This document shows, in pieces, positions 24,208 to 33,669 of a stretch of 64,000 bases of DNA. The position numbers and the translations under genes are program-made. The notes below the pieces were generated by a model. It saw only the letters and a list, made by a program, of their open reading frames with translations, did no database searches and was not told where the DNA came from. Within the stretch, counting starts at the first letter, position 1. Each line of letters begins with the position of its first letter. This DNA is from Phycisphaerae bacterium (GTDB lineage Bacteria > Planctomycetota > Phycisphaerae > Tepidisphaerales > Tepidisphaeraceae): contig JAUJNJ010000002.1 in assembly GCA_030448225.1 (NCBI GenBank), positions 1 to 64,000 of the forward strand, written 5' to 3'.

Positions 24208-25221
24208 ATGTCAGACGCGGTCGTACAAGTTCGCGATCTCCGCCACGCCTACGGCGAACGCGTCGCGCTCGACGGCGTCAGCTTCGACGTCGCCGCGGCG
24301 AGATCTTCGGCCTCCTGGGCCCCAACGGCAGCGGCAAGACGACGCTCTTCCGCACCCTCTGCACCCTGCTTGCCGGCTCCGCCCGATCGCGCGGTGAGCA
24401 TCCTCGGCCTCGACCCCGTCGCGACCGCGACGGCGTGCGGCGGCGCATCGGCGTGGTGTTCCAGTCGCCGAGCGTCGACAAGCAACGGTGTCACGGCCGA
24501 GGAGAACCTGCTCCACCACGGCCACCTCTACGGCCTGCGCGGCGACGACCTGCGTCGCCGCGCCGCCGAGTCGCTGGCCGCGTTCGGCCTGGCGGACCGC
24601 GCGCGCGAGCGGATCGACGCGTTCAGCGGCGGCATGCGGCGGCGTCGAGCTCGCCAAGGGCCTGCTCCACCGCCCGGAGGTCCTCCTGCTCGACGAGCCG
24701 AGCACCGGCCTCGACCCCGCCGCCCGGATCGAGCTGTGGCGTCAACTCCGCAGCCGATCTCGCCGCCGGCGGCATCACCGTGCTCGTCACCACGCACCTC
24801 ATGGAGGAGGCCGACCTCTGCACGCGCTCTCGGCATCATGCGGGCACGGAAAACTGCTCGCCTGCGACACCCCCGCCGCGTTGAAGGAGCGCATCGGCGG
24901 CGACGTCATCACCGTCACCACGACCGACCCGGCCCGCGTCCGCGACGCGCTCGGCGAGCGGCTCGGCGTGTCCGCCAGTTCCTCGACGGCGCGGTCCGCC
25001 TCGAGCGGCCGCGCGGCCACGAGTTCGTCCCGCAACTCATCGAGGCCGTGCCGGGGCTGGTCGACGCGGTGTCGGTCGGAAAGCCGACGCTTCAGGACGT
25101 GTTCATCCGCCTGACCGGCGAGCGACTGAACGTCGAGCCCGCGGCCCCGCCGCCGCCCACGGCGCGGCAAATCAGCTTGAGATGGCGAGGTTCGATGCGT
25201 GACGCGCCCGGGCTGGATTGA
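24208..25221 (+). CDS. ABC transporter ATP-binding protein, multiply frameshifted
   Basis: ATPase subunit of a CcmA/NodI/drug-type ABC exporter. The ATG at 24208 gives MSDAVVQVRDLRHAYGERVA. Walker A (GLLGPNGSGKTTLFRTLCTL), the Q-loop (IGVVFQSPSVDK), the signature (DAFSGGMRRR), Walker B (EVLLLDEPSTGLDPAAR) and the H-loop (VLVTTHLMEEADLC) all exist but lie in different frames. At least six single-base shifts separate them; the first and last segments happen to share a frame. The C-terminal segment reads KPTLQDVFIRLTGERLN as in DrrA-like proteins. Order and codon bias are intact, so sequencing error is more likely than decay. Confidence 0.85.
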   Translation: MSDAVVQVRDLRHAYGERVALDGVSFDVAAARSSASWAPTAAARRRSSAPSAPCLPAPPDRAVSILGLDPVATATACGGASAWCSSRRASTSNGVTAEENLLHHGHLYGLRGDDLRRRAAESLAAFGLADRARERIDAFSGGMRRRRARQGPAPPPGGPPARRAEHRPRPRRPDRAVASTPQPISPPAASPCSSPRTSWRRPTSARALGIMRARKTARLRHPRRVEGAHRRRRHHRHHDRPGPRPRRARRAARRVRQFLDGAVRLERPRGHEFVPQLIEAVPGLVDAVSVGKPTLQDVFIRLTGERLNVEPAAPPPPTARQISLRWRGSMRDAPGLD

Positions 25222-25529
25222 CCGTCCGGTTCGCTAAAGGCTCACGCATGAAATCTCGCCCGGTCGAGTCACGTCCGCGCGCTCGTCACCGAACGCCGAT
25301 TAGTGTCGTACATGAACGAGATCGCATTCAGTGGCGGGAGGTCTGCGAGGTTTTCGGCGCTGGCCGGAGCTGCCGCGGTTCCGCGTCCGCGACCTGCTCG
25401 CACCCGAGGATCACGTGCGAACCGGCGTGGGATGGCGAGTGGTTTTAAAGTTCAGCGACCTTACCTGACGTATTTACTGGCTCGATCGGAGAACTCAGCC
25501 GCCGGACGTGCCGCGGGCGGTGGCGATCA
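25222..25529 (+). pseudogene. Unresolved stretch where an ABC permease would be expected
   Basis: Directly after the ATPase, where its permease normally sits, there is no long open frame. A trace resembling an ABC-2 permease N-terminus (VRALVTERR-like around 25270-25300, then YMNEIAF) can be imagined, but nothing beyond. Either the permease is deleted or the sequence is too damaged here to read. Low confidence. Confidence 0.25.
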
Positions 25530-25779
25530 TCAAAGGCGTCGCCGGGCGGCGGTCGAGATCGGGGTCGGTCGCGTCGGATCCGGGGTTGCATGGGAATGGC
25601 CGACAAGGCGATCGCGATTCGCGTGACCACGCGAATCCCCGTCGATGCCACCTTCGTGAGCTCGAGCCGTGGTCGGACCACCACGAGCCGCGGACGGACC
25701 CATTCGACCCTCCGCGAGCGAGCGCACAAGCACGGCCGAACTGCAGCGAGGCGGGCCGCGCGTCGCCGTCGCCGCGTCG

Positions 25780-26124
25780 CCGTCTGGAACACCAACCGCG
25801 ATCTGCACGGTGAAGTTGTCGACCGCCACCTGGAGCCGCGTCGACGCCGGCGTCTCGACGTGGCCGTTGAGGTCGTCGAAGACCTGCTTGCCGTCGCGGC
25901 GACGTTGGAAGATCAGGTTGCTCATCCGCAGCAGTCCGAGGTGATGGCTGACCGTCGGCTGGGGCAGGCCGAGTTCGTCGCACAGGCTGCTGACGTTGCC
26001 GGGGTACCCTTGCTCAGCAACATGAGGATGTTGAGGCTCGTCTTGTCCGAGAGCAGCCGGAAGACCGTTACCAGCGGCTCCAGTTCCTGATCCAGGACGG
26101 CGGGGGCTGCGCTGTCTGCTGCAT
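25780..26124 (-). CDS. ArsR/SmtB-family regulator, two frameshifts
   Basis: Winged-helix repressor, reading from an ATG at 26124 (MQQTAQPPP). After a shift the segment LEPLVTVFRLLSDKTSLNIL continues with MLLSKG; after a second shift comes the recognition-helix region NVSSLCDELGLPQPTVSHHL, then GLLRMSNLIFQRR and DGKQVFDDLNGHVE. These are the standard ArsR elements. Metal-ligand cysteines of the ELCVCDL type are absent (SSLCDEL has one cysteine), so the inducer is unknown. The end is not certain: the open frame runs on to 25530 but the last 80 residues look non-native. It faces the broken ABC gene and may regulate it. Confidence 0.75.
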
Positions 26125-26536
26125 CGGTTACCTGTCGGGCGCCTGAGTGCTGACGTCGCTTGGCCGGCTCGGTGCAACTATAGGTAGCCGTCTTTTCGGC
26201 GCGTCAAAAGCCGGCCGATTTTTGGTAAATGGGGTCACGGACCGGGTGGTTAAGGTCTGGTTCGACCGGCGTGTCGATCGCCCCGACTGCCGTTCGCGGG
26301 CGGTTCACGCGACGGCGCCGCCTGCCATTCGCCCGACGCGACCGAGACCGCTCGCCGCGTGAACGTGTCGCCACGTTCGCGGCCGCGACCGCACGCCGTC
26401 GCCCGTGGAACGCCTGCCACGCCTCCCGTCGCTCCGTCTCCGGCGCGCCGCCTGCTCCCGCGCGGGTCTGCGTGCCGCGGCCCTCTGACCGTCGGCCGCG
26501 CGACATTAGAATAGGCCGCTCAATCGATCGCTCCCC
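26125..26536. other. Intergenic gap
   Basis: About 410 bases between the ArsR gene and the tRNA. I see no coding sequence or clear hairpin; the composition is GC-rich with arginine-type shadow frames only. Confidence 0.4.
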
Positions 26537-26607
26537 GGGGCCATGGTCTAACAGGATGACGGCTGAATCGCATTCAGCAAATCGGGGTTCGATTCCCCGT
26601 GGCTCCG
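26537..26607 (+). tRNA. tRNA with CGC anticodon (Ala by anticodon)
   Basis: A full cloverleaf can be drawn. The acceptor stem GGGGCCA pairs with TGGCTCC, including a G3:U70 wobble, the alanine identity element. The D-arm is GTC-TAACAGGAT-GAC (three pairs, with G18G19 and A14). The anticodon arm is GCTGA-ATCGCAT-TCAGC with T33, anticodon CGC and A37. A four-base variable loop (AAAT) precedes the T-arm CGGGG-TTCGATT-CCCCG. The discriminator at 26607 is G and CCA is not encoded. The D-arm, short variable loop and G73 look more like a Glu/Gln body than a standard tRNA-Ala, so the amino acid is less certain than the gene. Confidence 0.8.
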
Positions 26608-26904
26608 AGGCCCCTCCTTCCGGCCCTTATCGGTCTGAAGCCCCGCCCGCCCGCCCGACGTTGTCGGGCGCCCGGCCATCCGCGCGGCCGGTCCGATAAT
26701 GCCCCGCCTCCCCGCTTCGCCGCCCCGCCCGGCGAAACCGCACGCCCCTTAAAGCACCCATCCCGCGGGCCGATAGTAGGAGTAACAACGATCCCGGTCC
26801 TCGCCGGCCGGGTCTACGGGTTTCGCGGACGCGCCGCCCACGCCGATCGTGCGGCCGACGCCGAAGGACGGACGGCGTCCCGCGGGGCCCCCGGGAGAAA
26901 ATGC

Positions 26905-27498
26905 ATGAGTGCCACGAGTACCAGTAAGCTGAAGGACGTGCTGACGACCGGCGAGGTCGCCAAGATCTGCAACGTCGCGGCCGCACGGTGTCCAAGTGGT
27001 TCGACTCCGGCGCGCCTCCACGGGTACCGCATCCCGGGCAGCAAGGACCGCCGCATCCCGCTCAACCAGCTCATCCGCTTCATGAAGCACCACGGGATGC
27101 CGCTGAACGGGCTGATGACCGGCTCGGTGCGGATCCTGATCGTCGACGACGAGCGCGACGTCGTGGAAGTGCTCGAGAAGATCCTCGAGGACGAGGCGAA
27201 GTACGAGGTCGAGGTGACCGAGGGCGGGTTCGCCGCCGGCGTGACGGCCGAGAAGTTCCGCCCGCACGTGATCCTGCTGGACATGCACCTCAAGGACGTC
27301 GACGCCCCCGAGGTCGCCAAGCAGGTGAAGAAGAGCCCCGACCTGCAGCTCACCAAGGTGATCGCGATGAGCGGCAAGCTCACCGACACCGAGGCCCAGG
27401 GCCTGCTCGCCGGCTCGTTCGACGGCTTCCTCCGCAAGCCCTTCCACGTCCGCCAGGTGATCGAGGCCGTGGAAGACGCGATGGCGGTCGTCTACTAG
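26905..27498 (+). CDS. Helix-turn-helix plus receiver-domain protein (HTH first)
   Basis: About 198 residues. The N-terminal 70 residues are a MerR/excisionase-like DNA-binding domain (LTTGEVAKICNV, then TVSKWFDSG, then GYRIPGSKDRRIPLNQLIRF), and residues about 75-198 are a CheY-like receiver: VRILIVDDERDVVEV, phosphoacceptor aspartate in HVILLDMHL, switch threonine position occupied by serine in VIAMSGKL, and lysine in FLRKPFH. Two compensating one-base shifts lie near 26980-27020 within the HTH. The order HTH then receiver is the reverse of ordinary response regulators. No kinase is adjacent. Followed by a rho-independent terminator. Confidence 0.88.
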   Translation: MSATSTSKLKDVLTTGEVAKICNVAAARCPSGSTPARLHGYRIPGSKDRRIPLNQLIRFMKHHGMPLNGLMTGSVRILIVDDERDVVEVLEKILEDEAKYEVEVTEGGFAAGVTAEKFRPHVILLDMHLKDVDAPEVAKQVKKSPDLQLTKVIAMSGKLTDTEAQGLLAGSFDGFLRKPFHVRQVIEAVEDAMAVVY

Positions 27499-27540
27499 GC
27501 CGGGCCGGCAGAAAATGAGAATAGCGCTTCGGCGCGGGCG

Positions 27541-27570
27541 GGGTTGTCTCGGAGGACAACCCGTTCTTTT
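27541..27570 (+). terminator. Rho-independent terminator
   Basis: gggttgtc-tcggag-gacaaccc forms an eight-pair stem with a six-base loop (27541-27562), followed by gttctttt. It lies about 40 bases after the stop of the HTH-receiver gene. Confidence 0.85.
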
Positions 27571-27788
27571 CGTACGGAACAACCCATCAACGTTGCCCGC
27601 GACGCACCCGTGCCGTCGGGCGACGCGGAACGGGCACGATGCGGACGCGCAAGGACCGCTCACCACCAAACGTTGCTCGCCTCAAGACGAAGTGGTCAGC
27701 CGACTTGCACGCGCGGCGGGGCGCTTGCGGTTTCGCCGCGTAAAGGGTTCGAGCCCCGCGGGCGCGCGCCAGATCCCTCCGGGCGTCA

Positions 27789-28726
27789 TTATTCCCCGGC
27801 AGCCGGCAAGGTCGCGTCCGCGGGGGCCTCGGCTGGCGGGCGGAGCGACTCCGGCGCGCCGTCTCCTGACGGCGGCCGGCGGCCGAAGCGGCGGCGGTCG
27901 CCGCTCGCCCACGCGCGGAAGCGGTCCGACGTCTCCTGGAGGAGGTCCGGCGCGCCGCTCGACGAGGTTCCCCACCCGGTCGCGGTCGGCGATCAACTCC
28001 TCCCGCTCGCGGTCGAGCTGACCCTGGAGTTGCTTCAGCCGGCGTTCGCGTTCGCCCAGCCCCGCCTCGACGAGGTCGGCGACGCGCCCCGCAGTTCGAC
28101 GCGCAACCGCTCGGCGTCGCCGGGCGAGGCCGCGGGTGTGGATCTGCGTGTCGAGGTCGAAGATCTCGTCCTCGACCTTCACCTGTTGCCGGGCCGCCTC
28201 GAACCGCTCGGGGTTGCTCGTCTGGAGCGACGCAGTTCGGTGTAGCGGCCGTAGAGGAACCACTTCGCCCGATCGCCGCGCTGCGGGTGGTTGATCACCT
28301 GCTCGTACACCTGCCACCGGTTCGGCGAGATCTCGGCGATGAAACGGCTGGCCTCGAGCCACTGCTCGTCGGTCGGCGGTTCGGTCGCGGAACGTGCGGC
28401 CGCCGCCGCGGGAACCGGTCGAACAGCGCGGCGGCGGGCATGTCGTCACGGTGGCGGCCGCGGGGAGGCAAGCGGCGGCGAATCCGGACCGGACGGCCGC
28501 GGCGACGCGATGCGGCCTGCCGACGGCGTCCGGCGATGCGCGTCGCCGTCGCGTCCGGCGTGCGCGGCGGGCCGGCCCGCGGCGTCGCCGGCGTGGCTGC
28601 GCGTTCGACGCGCCGGCGGGGCGGTCGTCGTCGCGAGGCTCGTCGGCCGCGGGGAAGGGCGGCGCCGCCGCAGCAGCGAGGATCGTCGCGAACAGGAACC
28701 GCCGGGTGGTGCTCGCGCGAAGTCAT
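27789..28726 (-). CDS. Exported coiled-coil protein of a sigma-factor operon, frameshifted
   Basis: Third gene of a three-gene operon. From an ATG at 28726 (MTSR) one shift gives a signal-peptide-like TTRRFLFATILAAAAPPFP. Middle segments read WLEASRFIAEISPNRWQVYE then QVINHPQRGDRAKWFLYGRY, followed by a long charged stretch (LQTSNPERFEAARQQVKVED, then RERRLKQLQGQLDREREELI) with heptad-like pattern typical of a coiled coil. The end reads LLQETSDRFRAWASGDR and stops at a TAA, 27789-27791. At least four single-base shifts are required. I do not recognise a named family; such proteins next to sigma/anti-sigma pairs are common in Phycisphaerae. Likely periplasmic. Confidence 0.6.
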
Positions 28727-29341
28727 CGGTCGGCTCCGCCTCCGGTTCGGCCGGCTCCGTGAAGAACGGCCACGGCTCGAACTCGCCGGCGTCGGAGAGC
28801 CGCGACAGTTCGCGCTCGACCTCGTCGAGCGGGTCCCACGACGCCAACGACGTGTCGCCGGGGCCGAGGTCGGCGAACGGGTTGGAGCCGTCCTGCCGTT
28901 CGCCGTCGCGGACGTATTGCTCGGCGGGCAGGATCATCAGCGGCGGCCCGTGCGGCTGGTTGCCCCACCAGACGAGGAACGCCACCAGCACCGACGCCGC
29001 CGCCGCCGCCGGGTACGCCCACCACGGGTACCGCAGGCCGCGGCCGCTCGATCGAGCGCCGGCCGCGCCGCCCGGCCCGCGTGCCAGCGCGCCGCGGCGT
29101 TCCCCACCCGCCGCGCCGCGGCGAACTGCGAGATCGGGAGCGGCGTGGCGGCGTCGAGCTTCGCCAGGTCGGCCGCCAGCGCTCCTGCGCCTCGATGAGG
29201 CGGCGGAGCTCGGCCGCGCAGGCCGGGGTCGACGGCGAGCATCTGCTCGACGTCGGCGCGGTCGGCCTCGGGCAACTCGTCCGCCGCGTACATCACCAGC
29301 ACGGCTTCGTTGTTCTCGAGTTGTTGGAGAAGGCTTCGCAT
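28723..29341 (-). CDS. Anti-sigma-factor-like transmembrane protein, frameshifted
   Basis: Begins MRSLLQQLENNEAVLVMYAA then DELPEADRADVEQMLAVDPG, a helical N-terminal domain of the kind that binds sigma factors, though without a zinc-finger HxxxCxxC. A transmembrane helix follows (YPWWAYPAAAAASVLVAFLV), then a periplasmic acidic part (GERQDGSNPFADLGPGD, then WDPLDEVERELSRLSDAGEF). Two or three one-base shifts around 29000-29210 separate these. It lies downstream of the sigma gene and appears to overlap the next start through ATGA. Its role as an anti-sigma is inferred from position and topology. Confidence 0.65.
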
Positions 29342-29444
29342 GTCTCGTGTCGGCGCGCGTTCCCGCGCGGGTGCGTCGGGCGTCGGATCGCCGGCTCGTT
29401 CGCGTGCCCCGCGGGCCGCGCCACCCGCGGCGACGGCCGGGGGG

Positions 29445-30050
29445 TCACTGTTCCATCAGTTGCCGCAGTTTCATCGTCGCCTTGTGGACCCGCCCCAGCC
29501 GCGGTGTTCAAAGGGCACCCGAGGGCGGCGGCGATGTCGACGAACTTCATCTGCGAATAGAAGCGCAGCAGCAGGACCTGCCGCTGGGCCTCGGGCAATT
29601 GGTCGATCGCCCAGCCGCAGCTTCTGTTCCTGCTCGCCCCCCGAGGCGGTGGCCCGCGGGGGGAGTTGCTCGTCGGCGATCAGCCGCAGGCCGTCCTTGG
29701 CGGCGCGTTCGCGGCGCAGGCGCGCCAGTGGTCGTTGGCCTTGTTCGTCGCGATGCGGAACAGCCAGGCCTTGAACCCCGCCGCCGGCGGCGGCGTTGGG
29801 GTCGAAGCGGTCGAGGTGCTCCAGCACGCTGAGCCACGTCTGCTGGTACAGTTCCTCGGCCAGGTGCGGCCCGGCCAGCGCTGAAGGTAGCGCGTGAGCG
29901 GCTCGAAGTGCCGCTTGGCCAGCGCCTCCCCGCCGCCGCCTCGCCCGCGCGAAGGCGGGCGACCAGCGCCTCGTCGGCGACGAGGGGCACGACCGCCGGA
30001 CCGGCTTCGAGCGTAGCTGCACGCTCATTCTCGTTCGACCCGACGTCCAC
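29445..30050 (-). CDS. ECF-type RNA polymerase sigma factor, frameshifted
   Basis: Starts MDVGSNENERAATLEAGPAV. The sigma region 2 segment is HLAEELYQQTWLSVLEHLDR then FDPNAAAGG, and sigma region 4 is LPEAQRQVLLLRFYSQMKFV then DIAAALGCPLNT, ending MKLRQLMEQ with a TGA at 29445-29447. Several single-base shifts (about five) interrupt the frame between these blocks. Intact length would be about 200 residues, normal for an ECF factor. It heads a sigma, anti-sigma, exported-protein operon. Confidence 0.82.
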
Positions 30051-30533
30051 CCGTCTAACGCCCGACCGGGGCCGTTATTGCGGCCGGCGGTAGGGACGCG
30101 CGCCGGCCCGGCAGCCGAGGCCGATTATCCGCGTCCGGGTCGCGCAAAGCAAAGGCTTAATGAAAGGGTGTGCGCGGACGGGCGACGCCGGACTGGGGTG
30201 CGACCCACCGCCCGAACCTCCGGCGAATCGCGTTCCATACAACGGCGTGGCCACCTCGGGTGGCCACGCCTGCTCGTCTACCACCCCGGTCTGCCACAGC
30301 GAACAGGACCCGCTCCGGTGCCCGACGCCCCCGCGGCCGGCCGGTTCGATGTCCTGGATCGATGCGGCAAGACGTAGACGCGGGCAAGATCGCCGCCGGA
30401 CGCCGCGGATCGCATCGCGTCCACCGTCGACTCGTTGCACCGGCCCGACGCGGGCGTTTATACCGTGCGTGTCGCGGCGGCGTCTTCCGGGCCGCCCGTG
30501 GCAGCACCGCGTGTCGCATTCGAAGAGGAACTT
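30051..30533. other. Intergenic gap with a perfect hairpin
   Basis: About 480 bases between the divergent sigma operon and gluconolactonase-like gene. ggcgtggccacc-tcg-ggtggccacgcc at 30244-30270 is a perfect 12-pair hairpin with a three-base loop; without a T-run it is more likely a dispersed palindromic repeat than a terminator. No gene supported. Confidence 0.6.
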
Positions 30534-31562
30534 ATGGAACACCCCGTCCTCATCGTGCTCGTCATCGTCTTGGCAAGCGCCGTCCTCTGCATGGCCGCCG
30601 ATGAGCGGCCGGTGCCGGACGCCGCCGCGGAGACCGTCGGCCGCGTGGAGAGGCCTCGACCCGGCGCTCGATGAACTCGTCGCGCCGGACGCGAAGATCG
30701 AAAAGCTCGCCAGCGGGTTCGAGTGGGCGGAGGCCGGTGTGGGTCCGCGGCGACGGGGTATCTGCTGTTCTCCGACGTCGTGAAGAACACCGTGCACAAG
30801 TGGAGCGAGTCGGGCGGCCTCACCGAGTTCCTGAAGCCGAGCGGGTACGCCGGCGACGACTTCAAGGGGAAGGAGCCGGGCTCCAACGGGTTGACGATCG
30901 ACGCGAACGGCCGGCTCGTTCTCTGCCAGCACGGCAACCGGGCGTCGCGCGCCTTGAGCCCGACGGTTCGCAGACGCCGCTCTCGCCGACCGCTACGAGG
31001 GCAAGCGGCTCAACAGCCCGAACGACCTGTGCTTCGACTCCAAAGGAAACCTTTATTTCACCGACCCGCCCTACGGCCTGGAGACGCAGGGCGACGACCC
31101 GAAGAAGGAACTGGCGTTCAATGGCGTACCGCGTGACGCCGGACGGGAAGGTGTCGCTGCTCACGAAGGACATGACGCGCCCCAATGGCATCGCGCTCGC
31201 CGGACGAGAAGACGCTGTACGTCGCGCAGTCCGACGGCAGCGCGCCGGTCATCATGGCGTTCGACCTCGGCGACGCCGGCATCAACAACGGCCGCGTCTT
31301 CTTCGACGCCAAGCCCTTGCAGGGCAGCGGCCCGGGCGGGCCGGACGGGCTGAAGGTCGACGCGAAGGGCAACCTGTTCGCCATCGGTCCCGGCGGCGTG
31401 CTCGTGATCAGCCGCGAGGGCAAACACCTCGGCACGATCCGCCCGAGCGAAAAGGAGCCGACGGCCAACTGTGCGTTCGGCGACGACGGCTCGACGCTCT
31501 ACATGACGAACGACTCGACCCTCTGCCGCATCCGGCTCCAGGACGAAGGGCAACGGGTTTGA
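30534..31562 (+). CDS. SMP-30/gluconolactonase-like beta-propeller protein, frameshifted
   Basis: A secreted six-bladed propeller hydrolase of the SMP-30/gluconolaconase/LRE family, which open sugar lactones using one divalent metal. The ATG at 30534 follows gaagaggaa and gives a signal segment (MEHPVLIVLVIVLASAVLCM). Family landmarks are FEWAEAG, YLLFSDVVKNTVHKW, GSNGLTIDANGRLVLCQHGN, LNSPNDLCFDSKGNLYFTDP then PYGLE, RPNGIALSPDEKTLYVAQSD and GGPDGLKVDAKGNLFA. Acidic and asparagine metal ligands (GSNGL, SPNDL, GGPDGL) are all present. At least five one-base shifts occur before 31200; the last third is clean. Substrate unknown. Confidence 0.85.
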
Positions 31563-31727
31563 AACGTGACCGCGACGAGGCCCGGACCCAGCGACACGCG
31601 GTCCCTCAACTCGGCCCGCTTCCCGACAGCGGGGCAGTGGAATCGAATGCTCGGGCGACTCCGCCTCACGGAGATCGGCCGACACCGCGGCTCTGCCCAT
31701 CGTGGCCCGTCAAAAGATGAGGTTCGA

Positions 31728-32723
31728 ATGACGCGACGCCTGTTCTGCCTATTCGCTTTCGCGCTCGCCGCGACTGCCACCGCGCGCGCAGGAACCGGCG
31801 ACCGGCCAGCCCCTCCGGGCCGGCATCATCGGCTGCGACACGTCGCACGTCGTCGCCTTCACGAAGTTGCTGAACGCCGCCGACGCGAGTGGGGACCTCG
31901 CCGGCGTGCGCGTGGTCGCGGCGTTCCTCGGCGGGAGTCCGGACATCGCGTCCAGCCGCGATCGCGTCGCGGGCTTCGTCAAGACGCTGAAAGAGATGGA
32001 CGTTGAGATCGTCGACTCGATCCCCGCCCTGCTCGCCAAGGTCGACGTCGTGTTGCTCGAGAGCGTCGACGGCCGCGTCCACCTCGAGCAGGCGGCCGGT
32101 GATCGAGCGGGCAAGCCGCTGTTCATCGACAAGCCGCTGGCGGCGTCGCTGGCCGACGCGCGCTGGAGATCGCGGACCCCGGGGCGAAGCGCGCGGCGTG
32201 CCGTGGTTCTCGAGTTCCGCTGCGGTTCGGCCGAAGGTGCAGGCCGTGCGGCAGGAAGATCGGCTCCGTGCCGCGGCGCGGCCGCGTGGAGCCCGTGTCC
32301 GACCGAGCCGACCCACCCCGACCTGTTCTGGTACGGCATCCACGGCATCGAACACCTGTTCACCCTCATGGGCCCCGGCTGCGTCGGCGTGACGCCTGCA
32401 CACGCCAGCGCCGACGTCGTCACCGGCATCTGGGCCGACGGCCGCGTCGGCACGTTCCGCGGCATCCGCGACGGCAAGGGCGACTACGGCGCGACCGTGT
32501 TCGGCTCGAAGTCGATCGGCGACGGCGGCGGCTACGGCGGGTACGAGCCGCTCGTAGCGCAGATCGCCACGTTCTTCAAGACGCGCAAGCCGCCGGTGAC
32601 GCCCGAGGAAACGCTCGAGATCATGGCGTTCATGGAAGCCGCGGAGGAGAGCAAGTGCGCGACGGGGCGACGGTCAAACTTTCGGACGTGATGAAGGCCG
32701 CGCGGCAGAAGGCCGGGGAATGA
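31728..32723 (+). CDS. Secreted Gfo/Idh/MocA-like oxidoreductase-fold protein, frameshifted
   Basis: The ATG at 31728 opens MTRRLFCLFAFALAATATAR, an export signal. The Rossmann-like start LRAGIIGCDTSHVVAFTKLL has a degenerate nucleotide motif (GCDTSH rather than GxGxxG). Segments VDVVLLESVDGRVHLEQA, KPLFIDKPLAASLADA, FWYGIHGIEHLFTLMGPGCV and GTFRGIRDGKGDYGATVFG follow in order, and the end KLSDVMKAARQKAGE is clean. The EKP motif of the family appears as DKPLA. Several one-base shifts lie between 31800 and 32300. It is downstream of, and co-oriented with, the lactonase-like gene, suggesting a shared carbohydrate role. NAD use is uncertain. Confidence 0.78.
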
Positions 32724-32897
32724 ACAAGATCGCTGACGTGGGTCGCACGCGATGTCGCAATGTGCGACGCGCAGTGCCGCTGATCATCGAGAGCGACGAA
32801 GCGGTGGACAGGGTGCGGGAGCCGCCGGGGAGACATTGCCGGCGCGATTGGCGACGTCGCGAAGACGGGGAGCGACTCCCCGGCGGCGCGCGCGGAT

Positions 32898-32922
32898 GCA
32901 TGGCGTTTAACTGGGATACGGC
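32898..32922. repeat. 25-base dispersed repeat, copy 1
   Basis: gcatggcgtttaactgggat followed by acggc is 23/25 identical to 62490-62514, just upstream of pyruvate kinase. Here it sits in the roughly 220-base gap between the Gfo/Idh-like gene and the convergent PH-domain gene, an otherwise empty region. Confidence 0.65.
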
Positions 32923-32945
32923 GGGTGCGGATCGCGCGTCCCGTA

Positions 32946-33669
32946 TCACCCGGAGATGAACTCCCCTGCTTCGCGCGCTCGATCGTGCTGCGGATCTTCT
33001 CGTGCACCTCCACGGGCTTGCTCACGGTCTGCCACACCGCGGGCGGGCACCCGTCGGCCGCGGGCTGATCTCGATCGATCCGAGCGCGCCCACAGGCAGC
33101 TCGCGGAAGTCGCGCGACACGCGCGTGTCGGCCACCTTCCGCAGCGCGCAGTCGAACACGTCGATCGTGAAGACGCCGGAAAGGCGGACGATGCGCAGGT
33201 CGGTCAGGACGTGAGCCGGCCCATCCACTGGAGCACCGACCACATCACCCGCCCGGCGATCGCGAACAGGCCGATGTCGAAGAGCGTGCACGCGACGCCT
33301 GCGGGGACAGTTCCAGGAGTTTGCCGCCGATCATCATCACCAGCACGACGCCGGTGAAGCGCATCGAGTTGAAGAGCACGAACCAGAGCGACGGCTTGAG
33401 GATCAGCAGCACGAGTTCGCCGTCGCGGAGGATGTGGCTCGTCAGCAGGGCCATGAGCGACGAGCGCGGGTGGCCGGGACGTCCGGGTCGGCGACCACCG
33501 CGCTCGGCCGTCGCCGCGGCCGCGTGGGCGTGGGCGGGCGGCAGTTGGCGCCGCCCGCCGCGTCGCGGCCGGGCCAGCAGATCCGCAGCCGCAGCGGCGG
33601 GCGACGGCCCGGCGCGGGCGGGTCGCGCGGGAGTGGCGACGGCGGTTTGGCGTCTAATGGGCTCGTCAC
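32946..33669 (-). CDS. Membrane protein with bacterial PH-like (bPH2) domain, frameshifted
   Basis: The N-terminal part (MTSPLDAKPPSPLPRDPPAP) is low-complexity. It is followed, after a shift, by MALLTSHILRDGELVLLILK then PSLWFVLFNSMRFTGVVLVM, a membrane segment, and then LTSYVLTDLRIVRLSGVFTI with DVFDCALRKVADTRVSRDFR and ELPVGALGSIEI. This YVLTDxRIxRxSGVF pattern is the bacterial pleckstrin-homology domain 2 signature. The end AKQGEFISG stops at the TGA at 32946-32948 after another one-base correction. About 235 residues, four shifts. Function unknown; these proteins are membrane-associated. Confidence 0.72.

Noticed and set aside
24208..25221. Treating the ABC ATPase as a true pseudogene
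   Set aside because: Every conserved motif is present in order with normal codon bias, which fits base-call errors better than decay; read mapping would settle it.
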